A DNA stretch of 64,000 nt from Hepsetus odoe (GCA_017165825.1 CM029372.1:21405111-21469110); one strand, 5' to 3'; positions 31,850-45,812 are shown, numbered from the stretch's first letter. Program-made: numbers and translations. Notes: a model not told the origin generated them from the sequence alone.

Positions 31850-32060
31850 CTCTTCAGTGAAAGACCCACCATTAGAGACGTACAGGAGTTCAGTGGTGAG
31901 GAATGGGCAGATTCTTTGGATGATCTGAAAAAGTGTCTGCAAGACCTGGAAAGGTTGACAATATGAGGAAGGAAAGTGAGCTCATTGTCAAATGTGAGAC
32001 CAAGATTCCTTGAAGTCTCAGAAAAGACAGAAAGTAAGTTTGAGGGTTTAAGAGATTGAT
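31850..32060 (-). mobile_element. LINE reverse-transcriptase remnant
   Basis: The minus strand reads NLGLTFDNELTFLPHI followed by NLSRSCRHFF, the 'LGV-D-L-F-HI' pattern at the end of L2/CR1/Rex-like LINE reverse transcriptases. It is a short 5'- and 3'-truncated piece. Clade assignment is uncertain. Confidence 0.6.
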
Positions 32061-32149
32061 TTATAAACCTTTCCTTTCCTTCTTCGGCTTTTCTGAGTTT
32101 CCTTTTGATCGAGGTATAGAGTGCTGTTTGTTGAGACATGTTAGGAAAA

Positions 32150-34155
32150 TCACATGGCTGAGAATGGTTGCATTTATATTTAGGTTACATTGAACAAGGA
32201 TTAATCATAGCTGTGGTGCTTTAATTTATTTATAATTATTGTATTGGTTGATTGAGCGACCAATTAACTTGCAATTGTTATTGAGTAATTGAGGTGTTGG
32301 CAAGTCTTATTCATTCAATAAATCATTTGAAAACGGTGTGTTGTATCCTTTCAGGTTGTCTTTTGCATTATATTCCATCCAGTTTAGTTTTAAGAATAAA
32401 CAAAAATAGAAGAAGACTCAAACGGAACCAATCACATGCATTTTCTTGAATGTTTAATACAGTGTGGGACATTTTGCACATACAGGAACACTTTTTAGAT
32501 TTATGTACATCACTCTTTCTTAGTAACTCTGCATGGCAAAGTTGGCTCATCGCTTGACAGATAACTAGTAGCTAAATGGCATACAATTCCTATAAAAACA
32601 TGACCATAAGACATGAGAAACGAATGCATTAAAGGAATATAAAATAGAATGTGAATGTGGCACCATGTACCTGAGCTTCAAGAAGCCATTTCAGGCAACA
32701 TTAAAGACAAACAAAGAATTAAAATGCCATTAACACTATGTATCGTAGGCATGTTTGAACGTGCCATTCTTGATGGTGATGACTAGCCACTTAAAAGCAT
32801 CTTGGCTACTTAACATTGCTTAGAATCGTTTACATGGTAACAGCAGCAGGAATAGAATAGAATAGAATAGACCAGAATGCATGAGATAAACAGACTGAAT
32901 GGGCTGAGCATAATTTATGGATGGCATGTAAACTCTGAAATGTAATCCCAAAGTAGTGCCCAGAGTATAAGACCTTGAGTAACACTGATGCCTGAGTGTC
33001 AGATGAATGACTCTCTAGCACTTAAAATTGGCCTGGCTGTGTATTACACACTTGATTTTTAAGCTATCTAACTTTCCCTCTGCTTTCAGAGTGTGCTCTC
33101 TCATTACTCTGTGCTTTCTAAGCGCTTTTGCAGCATAGAATGGTGCAATGTCTGTGATTGTCAGGATTTGACTTGCCTCATATCTACACTGGTTCACACC
33201 GAAAGGCTTTGTATCCTAGCAACACACGTTCATCTAGCGGTGGTGGGTTTTGGAGCAAGATGGTGAAGAGGCTCACACAGGAAAGAGCTGATGAGTTGTT
33301 TACTCATAATCAGAGGCGGTTAGGAAAGAGCTTGTAGCGGAAACAGCAGAGGGTCGATTACCTGTCTACACTGATGAAGGGCAGGTCCAATTATTTTGCA
33401 TTTCACCCCGTGAAAATCTGCATCACATCAAAATCTACACCCCATTATAGCCCTGCCTTGCTGGTGAACATTTAGATCATCGGCGAAGTTTGTGTTAGTC
33501 ATCCTCAGAACTGGTCTAGGCTGGATATTTATGGGTGGTGGATCAGTCTCAGCCAACCAGTCTTGATACTGTCACACAAGCACCACACATACTATCAGTT
33601 CAGTGTCACTGCTGTGGTGGTCGTGGTCCTCTACATTGCAAATAAGGCATTTAAAAAACTAGAGAAATTAAGATCTGGCACTGGTAAAATGTACCTCATA
33701 AGATTTCTTAAAATTAGCTCTTTCACAGCATCTTAAATATGTTAAAATAAGAAAAAAAATATTAAAATGTGACACTTCATGCTTAAATTATGTGTCAGAT
33801 TGCAGTGATACAGTGTTACCAAGTCATACAGTCATCTTATTACTGTTCACAGAAAAAATAATCTTAGATATATACTCTATAGCCAAAATGCTACTTTTAC
33901 TTATTTTCCTAATAAGGAAAAGCTATGTTTTATTCGTCATTCATACTTCTGAATAATTAAATGTTAAGTAGCCCATTTTATCTTAATTTTACTTAGCTTG
34001 TACTTCTATTTTTTAATGTTTTTTTTTTCTAGTTTTTATTAATGTTTTTTACTGTCTTTGTCAAAATCCTTGATGTAGGACAGAGTCCTGATTTTATTTC
34101 ATAATTCCTGACACAAAAATCATAATAACCTGATCAGTTACTAACTGTTGTGAGT

Positions 34156-34158
<3 letters not shown>
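32150..34158. other. no gene recognised
   Basis: AT-rich intergenic DNA. The stretch 33480-33640 ('gggtggtggatcagtctcag') resembles the repeat seen at 16195. Short open frames lack coding features. Confidence 0.45.

Positions 34159-34186
<28 letters not shown>
34159..34186. repeat. (GT)n microsatellite
   Basis: About 14 GT units. Confidence 0.95.
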
Positions 34187-34189
<3 letters not shown>

Positions 34190-34502
34190 AAACGAGATGT
34201 ATAAAGTATTTTTTTCTGAACACAGTGATCTAACCCACACAGTACTTTCTAAAACAACTAATCTTGGGAAACAAGAGTTTGCAGTTCTTCAGTGCACCGC
34301 TGATGAGACTGACCAGTGATGGGATCTAGGAAAACAGACGAGATTGCACTAAAGCATGTGCTCATTCACCTGCACACTGGAGCATGCAAACGACAGGAAG
34401 AAAAACACCATAGATTTACACATTGCCAGAAGAAGGATCTTAAAGAGATGTTATAAGTGCTTACAAACAAATATCAGAACTTTCCACGTGCTTTTAAAGA
34501 AC

Positions 34503-34707
34503 CCCTTCCCAATAGGTTGCCCTGACGTACCCTTGAGCAAGGTACTGTCCCCGTCACTGCTCCCCAGGCGCTTTCAATAGCTGCCCACTGCTGCACGGGT
34601 TTGAGTGTGCATGGGTTAAATGCAGAGGTCCGATTTCGTTGTGGTTCACTGTCTGCTGTGCTGTGACCTCGCAATGACAAGGGTTGTCACTTTCACTTCA
34701 CTTTTAC
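34503..34707 (+). repeat. 5'-truncated SINE family A
   Basis: Starts at 'ccaataggttgccctgacgt' and continues to 'gggttgtcactttcacttca'. The head is missing. Confidence 0.88.
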
Positions 34708-34798
34708 AGCAAGAAGATGGATGAAGAAATTCAGGGATATTAAAAAATGAGGTATGAAGAAGCCTGAGAACAGTATATAATCATAAATGACATGATGG

Positions 34799-34801
<3 letters not shown>

Positions 34802-34876
<75 letters not shown>
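34802..34876. repeat. (TA)n microsatellite
   Basis: About 37 perfect TA units. The Tyr-Ile open frame over it is a repeat artefact. Confidence 0.97.
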
Positions 34877-34878
<2 letters not shown>

Positions 34879-35945
34879 GTGGACTCAAATGGTAGTTATC
34901 TCAAAATAAAGTGGCTGGAGATGGGAGGTACTGTTGGTGTTGTTTGCAAAATGTCACATTACTGTAATATTTCACTACTGAATACAAAACATGTCACATG
35001 TTCTGATCTTTATCTACATGTGACCAAGATAATAAATGAAAAAGGAGAAAAAAAGAAGAAGAAGAAACTTTCAAAAGAGAAAGAGCAAGAGAGAGAGAGC
35101 GGGATGATCACTGGTAACTACCATGGCCTTATATCTGCCCTGTCCTCCCAGAGCTGGTCTCTCATTTATTTTCTTCCTTTATCATCTTTCATTTCTAATT
35201 TCAACCTAATTTAGGTTTTTCAAAATGTATTTCTTTTTTTTTTATTTCCAGCTGAGAAACCCCATAAGATTCTCTGTCTTCATTATGTTGTCAGGGGCCA
35301 TTAAATCGTTCCAGTGCACTTTCTCCATTTTTCTGCAGGAAGGAACGTTATCAGCATGTCCTGATTTCAGAATGACAGCTGGTCTGCATTGTGAAATCTA
35401 CAGCCGTTTGTGTGGCGTCTGCCATCCTTACTTTTCTGCTTCTCAACAAGGTTTCTAAACGGTTCCTAGCTCAGATGTTTGTTCTAAGAAATACATTTCA
35501 TTGAAAAAGAAATGTTACACTTTCTTGGGGTTCCCTCAGCTCTTTGAAGCTTCTTCTGGCTTCCAGATCTCAGTAACACACTTTAAAAGCTTCATTAGGA
35601 TGCCCAAAGAAATCCCAAGAACCAATCTTTGGAGGAACAAGTCATTGCTTGTCAAATTGTTCATTTTAAAAATAATTACGGTCATGTTGTAATAGATCAT
35701 CTTTTATGTATAGCAATATGAAAAGCCTTGAGCCACCCCCTCATTTCACCCCCTCATTTCGTGAGATTTTGCCATACTTTCTGTGTTTTAATGTACAAAG
35801 GAGGTTTTTCTCTGAGGCTTCCTGAAGGATTTGGCTCATTTGTTCAGCCCAGTCCCTGTACCTGACCAGTTTCAGAGTTTTCATCAGACAGAAAAATAGA
35901 ACAAAACAGTCAAAATCCAAAGAAGGAACGTGGCACGTAAAAGTT
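34877..35945. other. no gene recognised
   Basis: Contains a purine-rich run (35038-35100) and AT-rich unique sequence. Confidence 0.45.
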
Positions 35946-36201
35946 ATTAATTGTCATTGTGAAACAGCACAGCACAGCACTCAGTGAGACGCAAGTAAAC
36001 GCTTTCTCCACATTTAGCCCAAACACACACACGTGCAACAAAGCTTTGATTATTTAAAATCAAATTTAAAGCACCCAGGGAGCAGTGATGGAGATGGTAC
36101 CTTGCTTAAGGGTACCTCAGTGCAACCTACTGGTCTGGGAATCAAACCCACAACCTTCCGAACCTGTGGTTAAGTCCCTAACCACTGGGCCACTGCAGCC
36201 C
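35946..36201 (-). repeat. SINE family A, inverted
   Basis: 'gtcattgtgaaacagcacag', 'aagggtacctcagtgcaacc' and the head complement 'ccactgggccactgcagccc'. It carries a short insertion near 36040-36070. Confidence 0.85.
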
Positions 36202-37644
36202 CTGTCCACCCTGAAATAAGTCGTGGAGAACCATTCCTGAAGATGATTTAATAACATGTTTACATGCAAAAAGCTGCACATGTTGAAATAAATTACCGTA
36301 CCTACTGTTGCATTTTCCTAAAATATAAAGAAATAAAGGGTGGCTTAAGAAAGTACTGTACATAATAAGCATTACAAATTTATAGAACCAGCATATTTAA
36401 ATCAATTTTCTTTTCTGGATGAAGCATGTGCGGGCTTAACATCTCTCCTTTACATTCAGCTGATAAGGTAGACCTAATCAACAGAGCATGTCATCGGGTC
36501 TGCATGTATACAAAATATCAAATGTTCCCGCTTCACTGAGGGAAGTCATCCTCTAATTTCATTGTCCTAAACAGCACTTAGGTCTTTGATGAGCAGCCCA
36601 ACTTTGGGCGTAAATAAAAAACTGCGTCCATTTTCCAAATAAACAAGTCCATAAATTCCCTTAAAGAGAAAACTGAATATTATATTGGCCTTCCTCAGCT
36701 GCTTTACCATGCACTACTGCATGAAACAAATCTTTCAATAGGCTCGTTTGTGTTGTAATGCAAAATGTCAAGTTGGATGCAGCATTAATGGGCTGTTTGC
36801 TTTAGCCAGATGAAGTTGAGGCTTTAGTGAAGGCACTGGAGTGTATATGGCTGCTGACTGAAATCTGTAGGGCCATTTTGTCTGAAGCTTCTGATTAGAA
36901 ATTCATGCTCTTCAGTGCTTTATAATAAGGTGAATTTCCTCTACACTCCATTTTATTCTCAGTGCACTTAATAAAGTGCTGGCAGCCAAAAAAACTCATG
37001 TGTGGTCTTCACAAGTCATGGTCTGGGTGTGTTCTCCATTATTACTGTACATTAAGAAAACTTTGAGGAACATCATTCTTTCAAGTTCAACAGCAACACA
37101 TTACACAGGGACAAATACATATCACAAGCAATACACAGAACAACAAAAACACCATACAGACAGACATCAAATACATGGATGGTGCATCAGAGAAGGACCA
37201 GAGATGGTTGTTAAAATAGTCTTTCATAATTAAATATTGATGCGATATAATTGGCAGGTAGTATTTTCAAATTATGTAAAAAAGGTCAAGATTGTTAGAA
37301 ACAGACATACATTATAGAATAGAAGCTACATAATGGAATACAAGGTGCATAATTTTTATATTAGCCACAAATTACAAACCAAAAGCAAATATTGTTGCAT
37401 TTAAAACTTAAACCATCCACCAGATATTGTTTCTAGCTAAAATGATAGCGCTTACACAAGCAGTAAAAAGGAAGAATAACACACAGTGTGAGCAGGATTC
37501 AATTTTAATGATCATCTTGCTGAAAGGACAAGTGAACTGCCAAACTGGTCCAGCAGAAAACCAGTGTTAGACGTTATCAGTGAGCGTCCATTGGGTGAAC
37601 AAATTATTTCTTCCAGGCAGCACAGACAGTACTGCATAGCAGGC
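36202..37644. other. no gene recognised; repeat-free
   Basis: Repeat-poor intergenic DNA with no coding character. Part of it (36430-36640) could be conserved non-coding sequence. Confidence 0.4.
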
Positions 37645-38456
37645 CAACGACGCAACACAACACAACTCAACACATCACAACACAATGCAACACAACTCAA
37701 CCAAACTCAATGCAACACAACTCAACACAAAACATTACAACGCAACTCAACACAACACAACACAAAACTCAACACAACGCAACTAACACAACACAACACA
37801 AATCCAACACAACACAACTCAACACAACACACCTCACAAAACTAACGCACATAACTCAATACAAAATATTACAACGCAACTCAACACAACACAACACAAA
37901 CCAACACAACACAACTCAACACAACACAACACAAACCAACGCAACACAACTCAACACAACACAACACAAACCAACGCAACACAACTCAACACAACACAAT
38001 GCAACACAACTCAACCAAACTCAATGCAACACAACACAACTCAACCAAACTCAATGCAACACAACACAACACAAACCAACACAACACAACTCAACACAAC
38101 ACAACACAAACCAACACAACACAACTCAGCACAACACAACACAAACCAACGCAACACAACTCAACACAACTCAATGCAACACAACTCAACCAAACTCAAT
38201 GCAACGCAACTCAACACAACGCAACACAACTCAACACAAAACATTACAACGCAACTCAACACAACACAAACCAACACAACACAACTCAACACAACGTAAC
38301 ACAACACAACACATCTCAACACAACTCAACGCAACACAACTCAACCAAACTCAATGCAACACAACTCAACACAAAACAACGCAACTCAACACAAAACAAC
38401 GCAACTCAACACAACACAAATCAAACCACAACACAACTCAACACAACACTCAACAG
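37645..38456. repeat. (NCAAC)n pentanucleotide satellite-like array, 0.8 kb
   Basis: About 160 pentamers of the form NCAAC (mostly ACAAC, with TCAAC, GCAAC and CCAAA variants). The + strand contains almost no G and little T. Variant pentamers recur in order, giving higher-order units of about 35 bases around 37890-38000. Long Thr/Gln/His/Asn open frames (for example 37710-38468) come from the repeat having almost no stop triplets; they are not genes. Confidence 0.95.
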
Positions 38457-38550
38457 AATAAATGTTGAGACATCATTGTGTACTGGACAGTAAGGACAGT
38501 ATTACAGTATTATATTTAATACTGCGATTAGCAAAGTGCAAAAGACTGAT

Positions 38551-38678
38551 GCCCGGGGAGCAGTGATGGGGACAGTGCCTTGCTCAAGGGTACCTCAGGG
38601 TAATCTCTTGGTCTGGGATTGGAACCCATGATCTTCCGATCCTGAGGCCTAGTCCCTAACCACTAGGCCACCGCTACC
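38551..38678 (-). repeat. partial SINE family A, inverted
   Basis: Body complement 'aagggtacctcagggtaatc' to head complement 'ccactaggccaccgctacc'. The 3' part is missing. It lies 95 bases after the pentamer array. Confidence 0.85.
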
Positions 38679-40928
38679 AACCATGGGCAAGAACTTATGT
38701 GATATTGTATAAATATATGTAAAACAACATGTATCACTATATATATTCATTAATATAAATTGTAATTTTCTATGGAGGAAAACATTTTAAATTTGAAAAA
38801 AGTGGGGAAATATATTTGATGCATTGCACATACATTGAGTATAGCGAGCACAACTATTTGGAATGCCCTGGAAGAAGAGAAAAATGCTGCAATACTTTTG
38901 CAAAAACAGTGTGTTGTCAGTGCTATATTCTGCATGATTTGCATATCTAGATAAAAGTACTGAAAATCTGATCTCTCATCTCATATGAATCTTTTGATCC
39001 CAAACCCTTAAGTCTTAGCAGAAACAAATGAATTGTCCTTGAGTTCAGACAGGCCTGCACTCACACAACTGTCAAGCTTTTCCACTCAGGAGCCTTTTGC
39101 TCATTTATCCTTCAGCATGGAGCAGAATGTAGTGAAGGTAGCTTAGATCCACCAGCTCTCCGGGCTGAAGCTCCATGACAGCTTATCATTGCTCATGTAC
39201 TGCAAATGATACAAACCAATGGATCTGGATTTGTGAGGACAGATTCGTGACCCTTTGCATTCTTAAAAATAAAGGTTGTCAAATAGTTTCCGACTCATTT
39301 AATTGGTACAGAACTTTTACACGGTTCCAAAAATGATTACCATTCGCTGAAAGTTTCTTCGAGGAGCAAAATATGCTTCTTCATTTGGCATCTGTTCCAG
39401 GAAACAAGTAACAAATTTGTTTTACTTTAATTTTCAAATCTATTTTTAAGAATTCCAAAATTGCACTTGTGTTGTGACACAGCAATGTATTTTAGTTTTG
39501 TTTCATTGGCAAGTATTTTACTTATATCAACTTGATTGCATCTGTGGTGTGATGTGTCAGTGTTCACTGGTTCTAATTATCACATGACCATCTGTTAGTC
39601 ATATATGGAGATGTTACGATTAATATCAGCATCCAGTACATTTCCCTTGGTGCGGATTAAGTTTTTATCCAGCATCTGGAACCACTTTGAACCTCATTTA
39701 CTATTAGTTATTTGCCGCTTTACAGCACTTTCCATTATCATGTCATTAAAATTGAGAGAAAGTACGTTGGTTTCCTCACTGCATGCAGAAAAGAACTGAC
39801 AAAAGGCAGAACAGCTCGTTGTTGAATTAGATTGCACCACTGGAGTGCCTCTGAATTGGCAGCTGCCCTGTTTGTACCAGCTTTGGATGGCAGTAACAAT
39901 CTGTACTGCTTGGGATAATGAATGCATTTCGGATGTCATGCAGCCCACATTCCGATGTGATGCAACCATGTGCTGGTTTACAGAGAGCAGTATTTGCTAT
40001 GCATTTGTTTGACCAAGATCTAAGCTCTGTAAAGAGAATATACATTGTCTAGTTCATCATCATGTCTGCATTTATTGCATTTTAGGCTGTGTCTATACTA
40101 GACGGTACACAATTGACAATCTTCTATAATAATTCCAGCCATGCGACTGAAAGTGTGCTACCCTGGGCTCGGTAGTTGCACAATTAATGTCTACATGCTG
40201 TGTTTTTTCTGTGCCATGGCAAAAAAATAAAAAAAAGGAAAACTTTGGTTAAAGTTGAAATTGAATGGGCAAGCCTGAACTGATCATATATACAGTGACC
40301 TCCATAAATACTCAAACGGCGAGGCTGATTCACTTATTTTTGGGTTAAAATGAGATAAGAGGTATTTTTCTTTTGATCTGAAATTGTATTTAGTGCAAAG
40401 CAAAACCTAATGAACCGACCTTGGTTTTTCAACACTTCTGAGGGGCACTGTAGCTCACCTGCTGGGCCTTCAATCAGAAGATCATACGTTCAATTCTCAG
40501 GCAATGTTTTGCCAGTATTCCAGTACAGCTTATTGTCTAGGTTCTATTCTGGTGAATAGAATGAGCCTCTTTCTTCTCCTCCGAGGGTGTTGTGTTGTAT
40601 AATGACTTTGTAGCAGCTTTTTGAAAAGTCTGAGCATGCTCTAGCCCTCACACTACTGGATGGTTTCTATTTTGTGAGGGGGGAACTAGCTAATATGTGG
40701 AATAGTTACATTTCAAACTAGGGAGAATTAGAGAGAATAAAAGAAATGAAATCTCTCTTTCCAGCAAGCTGCTGAAGCTACTTTCTTGCAGTTATTGTTA
40801 CATTTTTTAATATTTATTTATTTGTTTGTTTATTTTTATAGTCGTGACAAACTACTCAACAAGAAAACCCTGGCCATGATGTTACCAGTATTACATGCTT
40901 AATAGGGACAGTTCAGTTTGGATGATTT
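38679..40928. other. no gene recognised; possible tRNA-like repeat at 40440
   Basis: AT-rich unique DNA. At 40441-40520 'gggcactgtagctcacctgc' and 'acgttcaattctcag' weakly resemble a tRNA-derived SINE head. Confidence 0.35.
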
Positions 40929-41158
40929 GGAGACAAAATCAGACAGGTGAGATTGTGTTGGTTTGGAGAGACGAGGAGTAGATTGTAGGAAAGGATGCAG
41001 AGGATGAAGCGGCTAGATGTGAGAAGGAGAGGAAGCCCAACGAGGACTATGGATGTCGTGAGAGAGGACAGGCAGTTTTCTACCTGAAAACTAAACATTA
41101 CAGGTAGAAATGGAAACGGATGGTCCACTCTCATGACTCCTAACAGGAGCAGCCAAAA
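40929..41158 (+). mobile_element. RTE-clade LINE 3'-end fragment
   Basis: 'aggatgcagaggatgaagcg', 'aggaagcccaacgaggacta' and 'ctcctaacaggagcagccaa' correspond to the terminal region of the RTE element seen inverted at 4114, 51189 and 54617. It has no (GAA)n tail here. Confidence 0.6.
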
Positions 41159-41539
41159 CATTTACATCAATGCCACACATACAAGACAGCACAGCAACTC
41201 TTACATGTGAACAAAATTAATAAAATGAAGGATTAACAAAAACATTGCACATAATGCCCAAGTAGATAAATTGACTGAAATGCATTTTGGAGACTGGAAC
41301 ATTGCAAACTGCTGCACCTTGCAAGCTGCTGAAAATGATTTACAAATCTGATGCCAGCATTTGGTCAAAACAAAGGTTTGCATTCAATGAAAAGATCATG
41401 TGTTTTAAAGAGGTTTATTTCAGTGTCAGCAAAACAATACTCGGTTTAAAACTTTCATATGAGTTTTTGAAGTGTTTATTGATTCTAGCACAGAGCTGGA
41501 CTAGGTGAGACCTTAGAAAAATTGTATTTTATTTATGTA

Positions 41540-42210
41540 TTTTAAACAGCCCCAGGCCACATACATGCAGCTTTGCATCAAAACTGTGCTGAAGATGTTT
41601 CCTTTCCTCAGATCCCATTTCTGGACCTGTTTTCACCCTTCTATGGAAGAGTGAGGCTTCTCATCATAAAATGCTCTCAACCCTCAAGGGCAGTGGGGAA
41701 ATGAAAACAATATGTTGTTGATGTGGAACGCCACCTTCACCAGTCCACTGGGGCTTTTTAGTAATCTGTGCTTGTCTATCAAAGCACCTTCACCACTGTG
41801 GGCCTCTGCAGAACAACTAAAGCATAGTCTGAATATTTAGCTAGTCTGCATGGTGCTGGGTTCCCTGCCGCAAGCGTTCTGTCTAAACAGGGACATAAAG
41901 CCAGCTCCAGAATCAATAGACGCTCAAAGTGATCTGTGGGCTCATTTTTTTTCCCCTTCTCTGAAGTTTGCTCTCCATAAGACTTGAAAGCCTAATAATT
42001 TGCCTTTATAGCCCTTTCAGCCACAGACGAAGCTCATCTCCCAGAGAGTAGAGGCACCTCCTGTCATCTCCGGCATGAACGGAGCAGTCTAATTGGCCTC
42101 CCACTGTTCATTGCAGAGGCGGCCTGATTGAGCAATGGAGCGGTGACTGTCCTAATGCTCTTTGGAATGTGAAGTGGCTAAAATGTTCAGCTGCTCAACC
42201 AGTAATTTAT
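41540..42210. other. repeat-free block, candidate conserved non-coding DNA
   Basis: This stretch is GC-richer than its surroundings, has no recognised repeat or coding frame, and contains a dense segment (about 41950-42170) with 'taataatttgcc' and 'gtctaattggcctccc'. Conservation is inferred, not shown. Confidence 0.3.
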
Positions 42211-45200
42211 AGAGTGAAACTGGAATTTTACTCTCATTTTATTATTCTGTGCTAAAAAGAAGGGCATGAATCCAGCTAAAAATGCAAACCAAGGTAAGAT
42301 CAAAATGTATTCAATTAGCACTTTATGTGTTATTGCTTTGGAGAGTTTCCTATATCTGTATCACCTCATTGAGCACCAGTTGCTAAGTAACAATGAATTG
42401 GTTTGGATGTACCCTGATCATCTTGTGTGCTTTTGGCAGTTGTCTGATTATTCAACAGTGATAAATAGCAAAAGTGTAGTGAAATTTAACAGAAAACTGT
42501 AAATAGATGGTTTTATATTTTCCACAGTAAACTGGTCATTTTCTGCTATGAAACTAGAAACTGTACACATGAAACTAATCATCACTGTCCGAATAAAATA
42601 AACAGAAGAAACTATTGACCATGAATTTTACAAAAAAATAAAAGTTTTTTGGTGAAATGTTCACGGTCAAACAGTCAACTTTAAAGTTAAACTATGAGGG
42701 ATTCAGATTTAACTGGAATGTAAACAGAATTAAGTGAAGTTGAACTGTTCTTCTTATAATAAAGGCACTTTCTCAGTGAAAATGCTTAAACTTGAGGCGT
42801 GTAAGAGGCAGTGCATGGCATTCTAAAAAATATTTTAACTGGTGAACCATGCAAACCAGATCAGGCTGACCAAAGTGACCACATCACTGGAAGATCAATA
42901 AATAAAGCTTTGTTCACTAAGAGACATAGCAGCATCTCCCTCATAAGAAAGGAATGAACAAAATAAAGGATTCAAATCAGCAAAACTGCAGCCAAAGAAG
43001 ACAATGCTAGTGGTGGACTCAAAGGATAATAGCAGTCTCTAAACATCTTTCTACAGAAGCTTAAAAGAGTCACATTTTTGACATGAGACCGAACCAACCA
43101 TGAAGCAAAATTCAACAGTGATGGCACTCTTAGGAAACATTCTATTCGATCTGCACCAGTATAATAACCCAATACATAAAATAAATATAATATTATGTTA
43201 CAATAATATAAACTTGTGAGCTGAAAAAACTTGAGTGTATATGTATGGAAAAAACAACAAACATCATTAGAACATTTCACATTTTCCCACACATGATAAA
43301 GTATCTTTGATCATTGTTCTGAACTAATAAATAACATTAAAAAAGGGAATTCCGTAAGCTATTCCACTGGTGTTATATGTCTCATAGCTTTTTTTAATAC
43401 TCATAAACAATGAATCTGAGTCAAATGCCGACAATTTCGGCCATTTGGGCTAATCATTTGGGCTAGACTCTTATAAAGTATGACATGACTTTGAAATAAA
43501 TCTAAACACTTTTTGCTGGTAACTGTCACTGTCACAAATATCAGTAAGAAATGTTAAGCACAAATGTTAAAATGAAGATAGTGTGGAAGACAGCTGGAAG
43601 ACTGAGAAAAAAGTGGTAAATTATAAAGGAAAATGTCCCGATCACAGCTAAAGGCTTACAGGGAGGTCTGTTTGGCACAGGAATAGTAATGCACTTGCCA
43701 GCTGCAAAGTGTTGCTGTACAAACAGCATCTGCACTGAAGGGCGAACAGAAGTTAAACTTCACTGTGATTTCATCTTTAAAGTTAACGTCGGCCATATGC
43801 ACAGCAACACATTTAAAGCAAGCAATATTGTCTGATGTAGCGGAAAACAATCAAAGGCCTTCTTGGAGAGAAAAAAGAGAAGCGATAGCTGTGTCAGCTG
43901 TGAAGAAGGAGGGTGGATCTAATTTGCTTCGTTGTTGTGCTGTGGGGATGGGGGTAAAATATTCTAAGAAATATCTAAAATAATCCCACACAGAGTGAAG
44001 AAACTGAGGGAAAAAAGTTTCACTTTACAAGAAGTTAATGATCCAAAACATACAGCAAAACTGATCTTGAACTACTGCAAAAATCATTACTGAAAAATTA
44101 GGAACAGACCTTTTAAGCATGCCAGATCATATATATGAATATTTATAAATATATAAATATTTCTGAGCTATAAGCATTCTGCAGTGAAACACTAAATCTC
44201 ATCCAATGTGTGGACAGAATACCCAAATTTATGAATATGGCACACTTTATGTTGTATTTGTGCTAATAAATCGCATTATATTGCATTAAAAATGGCAGAA
44301 TAATGTTTAAGGAAAGATATTTAAGAATGTAAGAAAGAATGTTAGACACTTTCTGAGTGTAAATCAAGTATATCAGCTCATTACTTGCCTCTGCACTTTT
44401 TCCACCCCTGGTGTTTGGTTCTGAATCTAGGCACTATTAGAAATGTACAGCATGAGACTGTTTGTTATTAGCATGCAGAATTTCCCAGAAGTATAGTTTT
44501 TTTTATTGTCAACACCACTTCGCCATTGTTGCTAGGAAACAACACCAGCATGCCTATTTCTGATTTATCAGATGTAGATGTTACAGGGACAGATTTGTTG
44601 GACACCAAGGGAAAAAGTAAACATCTATAGTGTTCAGATGGTATCATACTTGGCAACTCACTCATTTCCAGTGAAGTTTAACTCCCTGAGCTCTGTTAGC
44701 ATGAAATCCTCACTCAGAACGTCTGCCTTTGGCAAAAAGAGGGGGTGACAGTGCCGTAATTCTCGGGAGATGTTTAAATATAGCAGCGTTCAAAGACTCC
44801 ACTCTACAAAGGCAAAAATATTGAGCAGGTACTTTATGTTTTGGTACCTTTGCTATACAATGTCATTTTCAACTTTATTTAGAGCTTGATTAATGGATTT
44901 CTGTGGGCCTTAGCAGGCCCAAACACATAGACTCTTATTTAAAATCACAAAAAAAGAAGTTAAAAAATAATGTTGTTTACCCACTATTGGCTCTTATGCT
45001 TGGACTGAGTCTTTGATGTTCACTATGCAACACAACCTTACGTTCTTTAGGCTCTCTCTCTCAATCCCCAGGCATTTTCAGAAGTAGGTTATCATGTTCT
45101 TTGACATCAGACAAGAAGAGGTTATGGTGTGGATGTGTTTTTTGGGGGTTTTTGATAAAGAAAGAGGAAGAACATTTTGACTCCAAACATGTAATCTTTA

Positions 45201-45712
45201 TTAATAATTTTGATTTTAGTGGAACAGTAATGTAACGCAAACAAAATAAAGGCAGAAAAGTGCACTTATGCTGGATTTAATGCTGCTGCTATGCCTGCAC
45301 TAAAACCTCCGAATTATGCATGACTCTTGCGCCTCCATATTATTTTCTGTTCTTTTTCATACTCAGTAAGCCATAACCCCCTACTATTGCGCAAGATGCA
45401 TGCATGCAAAGAGCAGATTACATTTGAAAGAGGAGTAAAACATAGCCCTAATCTCAGTTTACACTGAGATGCAATAAAAGCCCCATGCATTCTTAATTAA
45501 GGTGTATATAACTATCTGATGAAAATAGTGGGAAAATGGAAAGGAGTTTATATTGGTCATCTTAGGCATTGCTCCATGACTACTTCATCCTTATTCATGT
45601 TTAAACTAATTTGTTAATCAAAATGCTGTTTGATCTCATGACCACAAGCTCACCATATATAACTTATTAGAATTCCATCATAACGTAGTGAATATTTAAC
45701 ATATTAAGCACT
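42211..45712. other. no gene recognised
   Basis: AT-rich intergenic DNA without clear repeats. Short open frames show no domain or splice context. Confidence 0.45.
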
Positions 45713-45812
45713 TGGCTCCAGGAATGGAGTGTTCGAATCACAGACCTGTAGGTTGCCCTGGGGTACCCTTATGTGTTTCACAGTGACAATTGGTCCCTTT
45801 CACTTTCACTTT
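45713..45812 (+). repeat. internally deleted SINE family A
   Basis: 'ttggctccaggaatggag', 'gtaggttgccctggggtacc' then directly 'tgtttcacagtgacaatt' and 'cccctttcactttcact'-like 3' end. The middle of the element is missing. Confidence 0.75.

Noticed and set aside
34792..34880. Repeated Tyr-Ile peptide
   Set aside because: Translation of the (TA)n run.
37645..38456. CRISPR-like regular repeats
   Set aside because: Repeat units are 5 bases with no unique spacers, in a eukaryotic genome.
37710..38468. A 252-residue open frame rich in Thr, Gln, His and Asn
   Set aside because: It is a translation of the (NCAAC)n array. All three + strand frames are open because the repeat almost never forms a stop triplet. 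No other coding evidence.
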